Assembly (NCBI GenBank): GCA_029265405.1
Contig: JAJUJI010000007.1
Span: forward strand, 62,001 to 126,000
From: Clostridiales bacterium
Lineage (GTDB): Bacteria > Bacillota > Clostridia > Oscillospirales > Oscillospiraceae
DNA: 64,000 nucleotides
Direction: 5' to 3'
In this document: in pieces, positions 42,209 through 51,426 of the stretch
Layout: each line of letters opens with the position of its first letter
Position numbering within the stretch: the first letter of the stretch is position 1
The notes under the pieces: generated by a model
What the model was told of the DNA's origin: nothing
The model's input: the letters and a program-made list of their open reading frames with translations, nothing else
Databases searched by the model: none
Made by a program: the position numbers and the translations under genes

Positions 42209-44260
42209 TTAAGGCAGCAGGATATTTTCCTCTTGGTACGCCTTTTTGCCTTTTTCCTTGAAATAGCAATCGAATATCTCCTTGGCTATCTCCGCGAGCC
42301 TCCAGCCCGCCGCCCCCTTTTCCACAACCACCGCCACAGCTATCTCGGGATTTTCATAGGGAGCGAAGGCTATGAAAACAGCGTTGTTTTCCACATCCTC
42401 GCGGATCTGCGCGGTTCCCGTCTTGCAGGCGACCTTTACGGAATAGTTGCCGAAAACATAGGAAGAAGAGCCGTAAAGGGAGGCCATAAGCATGCCTTCC
42501 TGTACCGCGCCGAAGTATTCCGGCTTAGCCTCCACCCGGCTGATTATGGCCGGCTGGTATTCAGCGACGGACGCCGAGCCGTCGAAGCTCCTGACGGATT
42601 TCAGCAAATGGACGGCGTATCTGGAGCCGCCGGAGGCTATAGTCGCGGCGTAGGAGGCAAGCTGGAGAGGAGTGAAAAGATTGTAGGACTGGCCTATGGA
42701 GGCCTGCAGCGTGTCGCCCACATACCATTGCTCCCCGACCGTCTGCTCCTTGTACGGGCGGGAGGCCAGAACACCCTTTTCCTCGTATAGCTCTATGCCG
42801 GTAGGCTGGCCCAGGCCGAAGGCCGCGGCGTAGGAGGAGAGCTTGTTTATCCCAACCTTCTGGCCGACCACGTAGAAAAAGTAGTTGCAGGAGACCTGGA
42901 GCGCTTCCTTGACGTTTATGTTCCCGTGAGAGCCGGGGTATATCCAGCATTTATATGTATAGCCCTCGTACTCGTCTATTATACCCTTGTCATATATCTT
43001 AGTGTCTATGTCTATAGCGCCCTCCTGAAGGCCGGCTATCGCGGTTACCGGCTTGAAGGTGGAGCCCGGAGTATAGGCGCCCTGGGTGGCCCTGTTGTAT
43101 AGCGGAGCCAGGGGGTCGCTCAGCAGCGCGGCATAATCGTCGGAAAAGGTTTTCAGGTTGAAGGTTGGGTAGGAGGCCAGGGCGAGCACGTCGCCCGAGC
43201 CGACCTTAACGACGGCAACCGCGCCGCCTTCTGCTAGGGTGACCTTTTCGCCGTCCTTTGCCTTGGCCGCGCGCTCTCGGTTTATTTCGTCTATCCTGGA
43301 GGCCAGGGCGTCCTCGGCGGCCTGCTGGCAGAAAAGATCTATGGTAAGGGTAACGTCGCCGCCCGCCTTTGGCTCGGTCTTGTAGTAGGTGTTGACGACA
43401 TCGCCGGAGGCCGTGCTGACCGTGGCAATGGTTCCGTCTGTGCCGTGCAGGTATTGCTCGAAGGCCTTTTCGGCCCCGTCCTTGCCGACTATCGCGTTCA
43501 TAGGGTAGCCGAGAGCGCTGTAATACTTATACTCATCCTCGTCCATCAGGCCGGTCCTGCCCAGCAGATGGGCCGCGTAGGTGGTATGGTACTCGCGCAC
43601 GGAGGAGGTTTTGACCGAGACTCCCGGAAAGGATTTTTCCAGAACCAGAGCTATCAGACCGCTGTCTATGTCCTCGGCGAATACATAGTCCGGCAGGCGG
43701 AAGAGCTCGCGCACCTCAAGCTCGTAGCGCACGCCCGCTGCAAGCCGCGCCTCCCTGTCGGTAAAGCTATCGGGTATGGAATAATGCTCGCGGAAATAGG
43801 CCATAAGGCCGGCGGCGTCAATGCTTGCGTCAAGCTTGAAGTGCTTGAGATAGTCGTCGAGCCTTTTGCGCTGCCCGTCGCTCATTGCGGTATAGGCAAA
43901 GGGCGCTTCTGAGCTTATCGGAAGGGTGTCCCTGTAGGTCTGGCCGTAATCGGAGACGCAGGCTATGAGCCGGAGCAGCGCCCCGTTCGGGTCCTCGTCC
44001 CTGACCAGCTTGAGGCGGTCTATGACGATGTTGTAGCTTACACGGTTGGATACCAAAAGCCTGCCGTATCTGTCCAATATGCTGCCTCTGGACGCGGGTA
44101 CGGTTTCCGTATCCAAGATGGTATTCATGGACTCCTCGTAATAGTAGTCTTTTTTGACCACCTGAAGATTGTAGAGAGAGAGGACGGCTATTGTGGCCAG
44201 CAGCAGGGGCATGAACACTATAAGCGCTATTCTTGCCGGACGAACGTATTTTTCTTTCAT
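42209..44260 (-). CDS. mrdA: Penicillin-binding protein 2 (elongation-specific transpeptidase)
   Basis: The 683-residue membrane-anchored enzyme cross-links peptidoglycan during lateral growth. One N-terminal membrane helix (IALIVFMPLLLATIAVLSLY), a dimerisation domain (ASRGSILDRYGRLL), then the transpeptidase: S400-T-F-K in GSTFKP, SCN in LQVSCNYFF, and KTGT in ACKTGTAQI. It follows mreD by 6 bases within the shape operon. Its length fits PBP2 of Gram-positives. Confidence 0.95.
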   Translation of the reverse strand: MKEKYVRPARIALIVFMPLLLATIAVLSLYNLQVVKKDYYYEESMNTILDTETVPASRGSILDRYGRLLVSNRVSYNIVIDRLKLVRDEDPNGALLRLIACVSDYGQTYRDTLPISSEAPFAYTAMSDGQRKRLDDYLKHFKLDASIDAAGLMAYFREHYSIPDSFTDREARLAAGVRYELEVRELFRLPDYVFAEDIDSGLIALVLEKSFPGVSVKTSSVREYHTTYAAHLLGRTGLMDEDEYKYYSALGYPMNAIVGKDGAEKAFEQYLHGTDGTIATVSTASGDVVNTYYKTEPKAGGDVTLTIDLFCQQAAEDALASRIDEINRERAAKAKDGEKVTLAEGGAVAVVKVGSGDVLALASYPTFNLKTFSDDYAALLSDPLAPLYNRATQGAYTPGSTFKPVTAIAGLQEGAIDIDTKIYDKGIIDEYEGYTYKCWIYPGSHGNINVKEALQVSCNYFFYVVGQKVGINKLSSYAAAFGLGQPTGIELYEEKGVLASRPYKEQTVGEQWYVGDTLQASIGQSYNLFTPLQLASYAATIASGGSRYAVHLLKSVRSFDGSASVAEYQPAIISRVEAKPEYFGAVQEGMLMASLYGSSSYVFGNYSVKVACKTGTAQIREDVENNAVFIAFAPYENPEIAVAVVVEKGAAGWRLAEIAKEIFDCYFKEKGKKAYQEENILLP

Positions 44261-44266
44261 AGTCGG

Positions 44267-44770
44267 TTATCTGCCTTTAATTCTCGGGCGCGAAGCCCGC
44301 CGGACGCATAGGTATACGGGAAGTATAAAAATAAAGGAGTATAAGGTCTGCCGCAATCCGGTCAGCAGCAGCGAAAGCGGGTCGGCTCCGTAAAATGCCA
44401 GAAAGCGGAAAAGCTGCAGGAGGGCCGAAATCACAAGGACTGCCACCGACATCACGCAAAAGGACGGAAAGCCCCTTGCCAATATGAACTGGCTGAGGAA
44501 ACCGGCAAAAAAGCCGCAGACGGTCAACAGCACGGTAAAAAGAAGGCCCGTGCCGCCCATTGAGGCGTCGCACAAGACGCCCGCTGCGAGCCCCCACAGG
44601 CCGCCGTGCAGACCGCCATTGAAAAGACCGGCGCCGACCGCAAAAAGGGGCAGGAGCAGGGGAGCGGCGCCCATCAGCCTGACGCGGGAAAAGACGCCCG
44701 TTTGCAGCAGAAACAGCGCCAGCAGCAGCGCGGTGTTTTTGATGAGAGAAGCCAGACGTTCAGCTTTCAT
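44267..44770 (-). CDS. mreD: Rod-shape protein MreD
   Basis: The 167-residue integral membrane protein has about five hydrophobic segments and sits between mreC and mrdA. It overlaps the mreC end by 11 bases. MreD links MreC, PBP2 and RodA in the elongasome. Family sequence is poorly conserved, so the call leans on position and topology. Confidence 0.85.
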   Translation of the reverse strand: MKAERLASLIKNTALLLALFLLQTGVFSRVRLMGAAPLLLPLFAVGAGLFNGGLHGGLWGLAAGVLCDASMGGTGLLFTVLLTVCGFFAGFLSQFILARGFPSFCVMSVAVLVISALLQLFRFLAFYGADPLSLLLTGLRQTLYSFIFILPVYLCVRRASRPRIKGR

Positions 44771-45602
44771 TGTCCGCCTCGTAGTATTTGATGATAAACA
44801 CCTGTGTCAGGGCCTTCAAATCCGCGGAGGGGGTGATCACGCCATAGGCTCCGTACCCGGAGCGGTCCTCCTTTAGGTCCGTAACCTTGCCTATGACAAG
44901 ACCCGCCGGATAGACGCCGCAGGTACCGGAGGTTAGGACCGTATCGCCTATCAAAACGCCAGAGTTGTCGAAAACATATGTAAGCTTAAGGCAGCCCTTT
45001 GTCATAAGGGCAAAGTCGCCTTCGGCTACGGCGGTTATGGACGCGTCCTGCAGAAGAGCCCCTATGGCTGTACCCGAATCTATGACTGTGCGGACGTCGG
45101 AGGTATTTGCCCCGACCTCGCGTATTAGGCCCACGACGTAACCGTCCTCGGTTATCACGCAGTCGCCCTCCTTCAGCCCGGCGCGGGAGCCCTTGTCTAT
45201 GACAAAGGAGGATGCCCAGCTTGAAGCGTCCCAGGATACGACGGAGGCGTCCACATAACGATAATCCGGCTTTTTTTCGCTAAGCCTGAGCAGCTTCCTG
45301 AGCCTTTCGTTTTCCCTGAGCGCGTCGGCAGAAAGGCGCGCTTCCTTTTCCATGGAGGCGATGCGAGACTTGAGCTCGGCGTTTTCCCTGACGAGCTCGT
45401 CGTAGTTGTGCATATAGCCGTATACCCTCTCGAGGGAGGAGACAGCGTTTCCGGCCAGCTTTTCAACGGGGGACAGCAGGCCGCCGATAAGGCTGGAAAA
45501 CAAGCCCGCGCCGCCGGCGAGATAGGAAACCGCGGTTATCAGCACCGCCAGCGCCAGCGCCGCCAATACGGGAACGCCCGCTTTTTTGAAAAATGCCTTC
45601 AT
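44760..45602 (-). CDS. mreC: Rod-shape protein MreC
   Basis: The 280-residue protein has one N-terminal membrane helix, a coiled coil (about 60-105: NAELKSRIASMEKEARLSADALREN) and the MreC beta-domain (VVSWDASSWASSFVIDKGSRAGLKEGDCVI). Its start overlaps the maf stop as ATGA. It organises the cell-wall elongation complex. mreB and rodA are not in the window. Confidence 0.94.
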   Translation of the reverse strand: MKAFFKKAGVPVLAALALAVLITAVSYLAGGAGLFSSLIGGLLSPVEKLAGNAVSSLERVYGYMHNYDELVRENAELKSRIASMEKEARLSADALRENERLRKLLRLSEKKPDYRYVDASVVSWDASSWASSFVIDKGSRAGLKEGDCVITEDGYVVGLIREVGANTSDVRTVIDSGTAIGALLQDASITAVAEGDFALMTKGCLKLTYVFDNSGVLIGDTVLTSGTCGVYPAGLVIGKVTDLKEDRSGYGAYGVITPSADLKALTQVFIIKYYEADNES

Positions 45603-46207
45603 TTTTCTTGCCGCAGCGGGCTCACGCCAAGCCTTGAGAGCATGGCTCCCAGCGTATATAAGGGCAGCCCTATCACATTGAAATACTCGCCCTCTATCCG
45701 GCTGACAAACAGGGCCGCCAGATCCTGAGCGCCGTAGGCTCCCGCCTTGTCCAGCGGCTGGCCGGTTGCGACGTAGGCGTCTATTTCACTTTCGCTCAAG
45801 CTTTTAAACCAGACGTCCGTCGCCGCGCCGCCGGTAAGGACGCCGTCCCTGTCCAAAAGCGCTATGCCGGAATAAACCGTATGCTTTCTGCCGGACAGGG
45901 CGCGGAGCATGCGCCTCGCGTCCTCAGCGTCCGCCGGCTTGCCCAGCGCGGACCCGTCCAGCCAGACTATCGTATCCGCCGCGATGATGAGGGAGCCCGA
46001 GGGGTCGCCGCCGATTTTTTCCAGCACGCTTTCGGCCTTTTTCAAAGCGATATGCTCCACCGCCTTTCCCGGCTCCAGGCCGGAAGGATAGCCGGCCTCC
46101 GAATCGGCGGGTATGATTTTAAAATCCTTTATCCCTATCAGCCCCAGCAGCTCGCGGCGGCGGGGCGAGGCGGAGGCTAAGATGATGCCGTCGTATTTGT
46201 CAAGCAT
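45599..46207 (-). CDS. maf: Maf-family nucleoside triphosphate pyrophosphatase
   Basis: The 202-residue enzyme hydrolyses non-canonical or dTTP/UTP nucleotides as a house-cleaning function. LASASPRRRELL, SEAGYP, ADTIVWLDG and VYSG are Maf signatures. I use ATG 46207 because it matches the family N terminus and lies 7 bases after AAGGGC; it overlaps the U32 peptidase end by 8 bases. The upstream frame extension is not conserved. Gene order maf-mreC-mreD is typical of Firmicutes. Confidence 0.93.
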   Translation of the reverse strand: MLDKYDGIILASASPRRRELLGLIGIKDFKIIPADSEAGYPSGLEPGKAVEHIALKKAESVLEKIGGDPSGSLIIAADTIVWLDGSALGKPADAEDARRMLRALSGRKHTVYSGIALLDRDGVLTGGAATDVWFKSLSESEIDAYVATGQPLDKAGAYGAQDLAALFVSRIEGEYFNVIGLPLYTLGAMLSRLGVSPLRQEK

Positions 46208-48335
46208 AGTATAAGCCCTTTGATTTGGAGTTTGGTTCATATTTGTTGAGCAGCAGATATCTGCCGGCGATCGAGGCGCATTCCTTGGCATTTTCGGTGG
46301 TGAAGGCAAGGTGCAGGCACCACAGCCCCAGCTCCTCGAAATCCTTCAGCCGCCCGGCAATGAAAAGCTTGTCCGGGCTATAAACGACGCTGCGGCAGCC
46401 CTCGGCCCTTATTACCGGGTAAAGTCTGCCCTGCCTGTCGCGGAGATGCTGCGCCGCCTCGCAGGCGCATATGCCCGCGGAGCATCTTATAATGCAGTTT
46501 TCCGTGACCATCAGAGGCAGCCTGCCATAGGCCGGAAGCTCCGTGTCTATATATTTTGAAAGCTCCCTGATGTGTTCGAGCTTCAGCTCGGGAGAAAGAA
46601 GGGCGGAAATCAGGCCCTGCTCCTTAAGAGCCTTGAGGGTGTAGGAATTGCCGACGTTGAGATTAAGGCCGCCCCTGAGCTTGAAGCCAAGGACCCGGGC
46701 GGGAGTTATCTGGCTGACGCTGTTGACCATAACCTCGTCTATGTGCATATCCCTGAGGCTGTGCAGATCCCTGTAGACGTCTATGGCGTTGGCGTCGGAC
46801 ACCACGGGAGGCAGCACCGCGCAGATGGAGGTTACCCCGTTTTCCCAGAAGGGGGTAACGGACGCCGGGGAAGCCTTCAGCTCGCTCAGGGGGATATACA
46901 ATACCTTGGGCTTTGTTCCGGCAAGCTGCGCCGAAAGCTGGGAAGCCTTCAAAACTGAAAAGGTCAGGTCGGGCTTTTCCCCGCTGCCCTCATATTTTAT
47001 TATTTCCGGAAGCTTGCCTACGGATACGGAGGGAGCGGCCCTCCTCAGGGCGGACAGGCGCGACAGGGCTTCCCTGCGAACGCGCGAAATGTCGGCCGAA
47101 GGGAGATACAGGCCGGGCTCGATGCTCGCTTTGGCGCCCGCGCAATGATACGGCGTCCCGAGGGTGTTGAAAAGCTGCGTTTTGAATATCGCCGGGGTAA
47201 GCTCTCGCTTGCCGGGGCCGGCGGACTCCGGAACGGGGCCGGAGGCCGCCGCCGTATTGCCCCTGTCGTCGGAAACCGCGATACGCACTTCGGCGCCTCT
47301 GCGCAGCTCGCCGTACATGAGCACCGGCACACGCTGGGAATCGCCGCCCATATAGTCGTTTCTTACCGTGGAAAGGACGGTCTTTATTTTACCCTTCGCT
47401 TTTTTCGGTGCGATTTTGCCCGCGAGCATGTCCCCGCCCGGCTTTCCTTCAAAAAAGGCGGCGGTGGCGCCGGCAGGCGAAAAGGCTTCGCGCAGGAGCT
47501 CCATATCGTGCTCGGAGGGAGGCTTGCCGCTATCCAGCGCGCGGCGGAAAATGCCGGCGGCCATGGCGGCATATTCGGGGCGCCTCTCCGCCCCGGCGAC
47601 GGATACGGCGGTTATGCCGAGAGCGGCAAGCTCGCCTAAATGAGGCGCCAGCGACAAATCCTTCAGCCTCAAGCCGGAGCCGCTTTCCTTTGAAGCGGCG
47701 TTATGCAAGCAGCTCTCGGAGCAGGGCCCGGAGCAGACGCCCGAAGCGCCCGCTTTTCCCGCAGCAAAAGGCTCCATGCGGCAGGTGCCGCCGTAAGCGA
47801 TGCATTGCGGGCCGTAGCAGCAGGCTTCAAATTCTAAGCCGCTTCCGCCGCTCCGCTGGATAATCAGGCCGATAAGGGCGCGCGGAAGCTGGTGGGGCAG
47901 TATTATGCGGGATACGCCTATGGAAGCCAGCAGGCTCGCTCCGCTGGAGTCCTGCACGCCGGCCGACGCCTCGGCGTGCAGGGGGACGCCGGGAAGAAGC
48001 TGGCGGAGAGCCCTGAGAAGGCCGAGGTCGTCCGCGCTTACGGCGTCGGCTCCGGCGCGGCAGGCCCTGAGCGCAAGCTCGGCCGACTGCGCGAAGCCGC
48101 CGTCGGAAATCGGGCGGCTGAGCGAGAGATATACCCTTGCGCCGCGTATGCGGCAGTATTCCGCGGCCGCGTCAAAGGCGGACCAGGCGCCGGGCTCAAA
48201 AGAGGAGGCGAAGCCGCAGAACCCCGCAAAGCCGACGCGCACCGCGTCGGCCCCGTTTGCGACGGCGGCCCGTATAGCCTCGGCCGAACCGGCGTACGCA
48301 ACCAGCTCCAAGAGTCCGCTCCCCTCCTTATGCAT
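46200..48335 (-). CDS. U32-family peptidase
   Basis: The 711-residue protein has the N-terminal U32 barrel (ELVAYAGSAEAIRAAVANGADAV, with KVGFAGFCGFASSFE-like repeats) and the cysteine-bearing motif EACCYGPQCIAYGGTCRM, matching the family cysteine/tyrosine motif. It then has a long C-terminal extension of DUF3656 type. U32 proteins are needed for RNA or tRNA hydroxylation or for peptide degradation; role here uncertain. It opens the operon from a promoter at 48377-48404 and overlaps maf. Confidence 0.86.
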   Translation of the reverse strand: MHKEGSGLLELVAYAGSAEAIRAAVANGADAVRVGFAGFCGFASSFEPGAWSAFDAAAEYCRIRGARVYLSLSRPISDGGFAQSAELALRACRAGADAVSADDLGLLRALRQLLPGVPLHAEASAGVQDSSGASLLASIGVSRIILPHQLPRALIGLIIQRSGGSGLEFEACCYGPQCIAYGGTCRMEPFAAGKAGASGVCSGPCSESCLHNAASKESGSGLRLKDLSLAPHLGELAALGITAVSVAGAERRPEYAAMAAGIFRRALDSGKPPSEHDMELLREAFSPAGATAAFFEGKPGGDMLAGKIAPKKAKGKIKTVLSTVRNDYMGGDSQRVPVLMYGELRRGAEVRIAVSDDRGNTAAASGPVPESAGPGKRELTPAIFKTQLFNTLGTPYHCAGAKASIEPGLYLPSADISRVRREALSRLSALRRAAPSVSVGKLPEIIKYEGSGEKPDLTFSVLKASQLSAQLAGTKPKVLYIPLSELKASPASVTPFWENGVTSICAVLPPVVSDANAIDVYRDLHSLRDMHIDEVMVNSVSQITPARVLGFKLRGGLNLNVGNSYTLKALKEQGLISALLSPELKLEHIRELSKYIDTELPAYGRLPLMVTENCIIRCSAGICACEAAQHLRDRQGRLYPVIRAEGCRSVVYSPDKLFIAGRLKDFEELGLWCLHLAFTTENAKECASIAGRYLLLNKYEPNSKSKGLYYA

Positions 48336-48376
48336 ATGTCGGCGTGGTAAGGTTTACGTAATTTACCGCATCCCGT

Positions 48377-48404
48377 AGTATATCATACGGCGCGGAATTT
48401 TCAA
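48377..48404 (-). promoter_or_regulatory. Promoter of the U32-maf-mre operon
   Basis: On the minus strand TTGAAA (48404-48399) and TATACT (48382-48377) have a 16-base spacing. The start of the U32 gene is 41 bases downstream. Confidence 0.65.
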
Positions 48405-48427
48405 AGATTTTTTGTTTTCATTTTCGC

Positions 48428-48456
48428 TTGCCTGCGCCTCGGCCATTTGATAAAAT
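48428..48456 (+). promoter_or_regulatory. Promoter of the dnaD operon
   Basis: TTGCCT (48428-48433) and TAAAAT (48451-48456) are spaced by 17 bases; GGGAGG and the dnaD ATG at 48490 follow. It is divergent from the U32 promoter within 155 bases. Confidence 0.55.
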
Positions 48457-48489
48457 TGAAGCCCGAACAAACCAGTGGGAGGCCGAAAA

Positions 48490-49512
48490 ATGGCTAAAAG
48501 CGAATACATACTGCCAAAGCCGGAAACGGTTTCCATGAGCCTTGCCGCCGCGGAAAGGCTGATAGCCTCAGGCATGGGCGACGCGGCGCTGCTATATATT
48601 TACATACTCAGAAACAACGGCCGTTTTTCCGCGGAGGAAGCGGAGCGCGAGCTGCCCATCAAATCCTCCATTTCCTCCGCCATGGCGGAGCTTGCCCGGC
48701 TGGGACTGGTATCGGCGGCTTACGAACGCCCCGGAGACGCCATAGCCGCGCGGAGCGAGCCGGCCGGGCGGGAGGAAGTCGGCTCTGACAGGGCCGCGCC
48801 TCTTAAGCGTCTTGACGCGCCGCCGGAATACAGCGCCGCCGACATCAAGCGGAACATAGACGGGGGCTCGGATTTCAAAACCATAGTCGAGGAGGTCCAG
48901 CAGCGCCTGGGCAGGGTTCTGTCCGGAGGCGATCTGATAATACTATTCGGCATCTACGATTATCTCGGGCTGCCGGCTGAGGTTATCCTGCTGCTGGTCG
49001 GCTGGTGCATAGAGGAGCAGGAGCGGAAATACGGCGAGGGCAAGCGCCCCACCCTGAGGATAATAGAAAAGGAGGCCTACATATGGGCCCACAGGGAGCT
49101 TTTCACCCTGGAGGCCGCCGAGGCTTACCTGAGAAAGAAAAGCCAGAGCAAGAAAAAAAGCGAGGAAATAAAGGGCTGCCTCGGGATAAAGGGCCGGCCG
49201 CTCTCTCCGACGGAGGAGAAATACATAACCGCGTGGCTGGATATGGGCTTCGACGCCGAGGCCATAGAGGAGGCCTACGACCGGACCATAATGAATAAGA
49301 AAGAGCTCATCTGGCCTTATATCAACCGGATCATGGAGAGCTGGCATAAAAAAGGACTGCACACCCTGCAGGAAATAAAAAGCGGAGACATGAAGCCTGA
49401 GCAGAGGGAAGGCAGGAGGGAGCCCGCCTCGGCGCCGGACCCGGCCGATTACGAGCGCATGAAAAGGTACCTTGAAAAGCTGAACGAAAGAAGTGGTAAA
49501 AATGGCGCTTGA
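48490..49512 (+). CDS. dnaD: DnaD-domain primosomal replication protein
   Basis: The 340-residue protein has an N-terminal winged-helix-like half, then two DnaD/DnaB_2 modules: one around residues 130-205 (LIILFGIYDYLGLPAEVILLLVGWC) and one around 235-295 (YITAWLDMGFDAEAIEEAYDRTI with the family motif WPYINRIMESWHKKG). It helps load the replicative helicase in Firmicutes. ATG 48490 has GGGAGG 7 bases upstream. It overlaps the next gene by 11 bases. Confidence 0.92.
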   Translation: MAKSEYILPKPETVSMSLAAAERLIASGMGDAALLYIYILRNNGRFSAEEAERELPIKSSISSAMAELARLGLVSAAYERPGDAIAARSEPAGREEVGSDRAAPLKRLDAPPEYSAADIKRNIDGGSDFKTIVEEVQQRLGRVLSGGDLIILFGIYDYLGLPAEVILLLVGWCIEEQERKYGEGKRPTLRIIEKEAYIWAHRELFTLEAAEAYLRKKSQSKKKSEEIKGCLGIKGRPLSPTEEKYITAWLDMGFDAEAIEEAYDRTIMNKKELIWPYINRIMESWHKKGLHTLQEIKSGDMKPEQREGRREPASAPDPADYERMKRYLEKLNERSGKNGA

Positions 49513-50497
49513 CGGAAAGATACTCGCCAGAGCGATAGAAAGGTACGAGGCCGAAAAAAGGAAGCGCGCCGCCGAAGCGGAGGAGCTTCGCCGGGAAATA
49601 TACGAAATTAAGCCGAGAGTAAAGGAAATAGACGCGCTGCTCGTTGATACCGTGGCCCGGGCGGCGCTGGCGGCCCTGGGCGGCGGCGGCGACCCGGAAA
49701 AGGCCATAGCCGACGCTCAAAAGCGGAATCTGGAGCTTCAGGCCGAGCGGGCGGAGCTAATAACGGAGGCCGGCTATCCCATGGGCTGCATAGACGAGCT
49801 GCCCAGGTGCAAAAAATGCGGGGATGCGGGCTTTAGGGGCAGGACGCCCTGCTCTTGCCTTATGAAGCTATACGCCGAGGAGCAGCGGAAGGAGCTTTCG
49901 TATTTCCTTAAGCTGGGCGAGGAAAACTTCAAAGCCTTCAGGCTGGATTACTACGACGACGCGGCGCCGACCGTAAACGGCATATCGCCGCGAAGACATA
50001 TGGAGCTGGTGCTGGAAACCTGCCGGGCGTACGCCGAAAAATTCGACGGAAGCGAGGGCAACCTGTTCCTCAACGGGGGCACGGGCCTGGGCAAGACCTT
50101 TTTATCCTCATGCATAGCCGGGGAGGTTTCAAAAAGAGGCTATTCCGTGGTGTACGATACGGCCTCAAACATAGTCGCGGCCTTTGAGGCCGCCAGGTTT
50201 TCGCGCTACGGCGATTCGGAGGACTCGGATAACGAGGTCAGGCGCTATTTAAGCTGCGATCTGCTGATAATAGACGATCTGGGCACGGAAGCGGCAAACA
50301 GCTTTTCCGTCAGCGTCATATACACCGTGATAAACAGCCGCCTTGTCAACAAAAAGAACACGGTTATCAGCTCAAATCTCGGCATAGAGGAGATAAGAAA
50401 AAAATATTCGCCCCAAATAGCCTCCCGGCTTGAGGGCGAATATGTAAACCTGAAGTTCCACGGCTCCGACATCAGGCTGCTGAAAAAAAAGAAATGA
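49502..50497 (+). CDS. DnaC/DnaI-like helicase loader ATPase
   Basis: The 331-residue AAA+ protein has an N-terminal coiled coil, a zinc knuckle (CKKCGDAGFRGRTPCSC), Walker A GGTGLGKTFLS and Walker B LLIIDDLG. These features match DnaI/DnaC, which loads the replicative helicase. ATG 49502 is chosen although a GTG lies 9 bases earlier. It is fused in translation with dnaD through an 11-base overlap, an arrangement seen across Clostridia. Confidence 0.92.
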   Translation: MALDGKILARAIERYEAEKRKRAAEAEELRREIYEIKPRVKEIDALLVDTVARAALAALGGGGDPEKAIADAQKRNLELQAERAELITEAGYPMGCIDELPRCKKCGDAGFRGRTPCSCLMKLYAEEQRKELSYFLKLGEENFKAFRLDYYDDAAPTVNGISPRRHMELVLETCRAYAEKFDGSEGNLFLNGGTGLGKTFLSSCIAGEVSKRGYSVVYDTASNIVAAFEAARFSRYGDSEDSDNEVRRYLSCDLLIIDDLGTEAANSFSVSVIYTVINSRLVNKKNTVISSNLGIEEIRKKYSPQIASRLEGEYVNLKFHGSDIRLLKKKK

Positions 50498-50504
50498 CCG
50501 CGCT

Positions 50505-51242
50505 TCAGGGCCGAGTAAACTCGGGCCTTCTGTAAACGGCCGTCCTCAGCTCCCTTACGTAGTCCTCCTTGTCCTTTTCCGGCATATCCGAAGCCAGAGC
50601 CAGCTCTACCGCCCTTTCAATATCGTAGGGGATTCTTATTATTGAGATCGAAAAGGGCGAGGCTTCCCCCGAGCCGTATTCGCCCTCGATTACCGCGTAT
50701 GACGCCTGGGCGATATCGAGGGGATTGCCGACGCTGCCGGCGTTGAAGACGGTTTTGCCTTCGAAATTTTCGACATGCGCGCCGTGTATGTCGCCGTAGC
50801 CCACCACATCCGAATACCTGTCCAGCGTCGGGGTGGGCTCGAAGAGGCGCAGTCTTTTAGCCTTTTCGGTAAAAAGAAAGGTCCTGTAGAAGGCGTCGAA
50901 GGGGGCGGCGTGGAAAAGGCGGACAAGCCTGCCGCTCATATAGAACTCCAGATACATGGGCAGGGAGCTCAGATAGGCCAGACGCTCGGCGCCCAAAAGC
51001 CTTTGGTGCCAGGACAGCAGCTCATGCCGGCCCTCGCAGAGCATCAGGTCCCAGTTGCCCTTGACCACGCTCTCGCAGCGCGATTTTATAAGGTCCACCG
51101 CCTCCGCCGAGCCGGGGCCCTTTCCGGCAAGATCGCCGAGGCATATAACGCGCTTAAGGCCTCTGGCCTCGATGTCGGCAAATACCGCCTCAAGAGCAGG
51201 TATGTTTCCGTGTATGTCCGATATTACCGCAAATCTGTCCAT
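50505..51242 (-). CDS. Calcineurin-like metallophosphoesterase
   Basis: The 245-residue protein has the metal motifs ISDIHGN, GDLAGKGP, GNWD and GDIHGAHVE with a later GSVGNP, typical of the YfcE/MPE group of cytoplasmic phosphoesterases. Substrate unknown. ATG 51242 has GGGAG 8 bases upstream. It converges with the dnaI-like gene, seven bases apart, with no terminator between them. Confidence 0.88.
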   Translation of the reverse strand: MDRFAVISDIHGNIPALEAVFADIEARGLKRVICLGDLAGKGPGSAEAVDLIKSRCESVVKGNWDLMLCEGRHELLSWHQRLLGAERLAYLSSLPMYLEFYMSGRLVRLFHAAPFDAFYRTFLFTEKAKRLRLFEPTPTLDRYSDVVGYGDIHGAHVENFEGKTVFNAGSVGNPLDIAQASYAVIEGEYGSGEASPFSISIIRIPYDIERAVELALASDMPEKDKEDYVRELRTAVYRRPEFTRP

Positions 51243-51281
51243 ACAAGACGCTCCCGTCGCCGCTTTTTATTATAGTATAGC

Positions 51282-51319
51282 ACAATCCCATCGGCCTGTG
51301 AACCGGCCGGTGGGATTGT
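51282..51319 (-). repeat. Near-perfect inverted repeat upstream of the phosphoesterase promoter
   Basis: Fifteen-base arms (51282-51296 and 51305-51319) differ by one T/C position and enclose an 8-base loop. The -10-like TATACT/TATAAT sequence of the phosphoesterase gene follows directly on the minus strand. It could be an operator or a stem for attenuation. Confidence 0.5.
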
Positions 51320-51350
51320 CGCCGCTCATTTGCCCGCATAAAAAAGAACG

Positions 51351-51384
51351 GCCGCCGACATCCGCCTGCGGGTAAGGCGGCGGC
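51351..51384 (-). terminator. Intrinsic terminator after acpP
   Basis: GCCGCCGCC pairs with GGCGGC on the minus strand and is followed by CGTTCTTTTTTAT. It lies about 40 bases beyond the acpP stop. Confidence 0.8.
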
Positions 51385-51426
51385 GTGTCCGTTCAGGCCG
51401 CTTTTCGGAAGCGTTGGAGCGACAGG

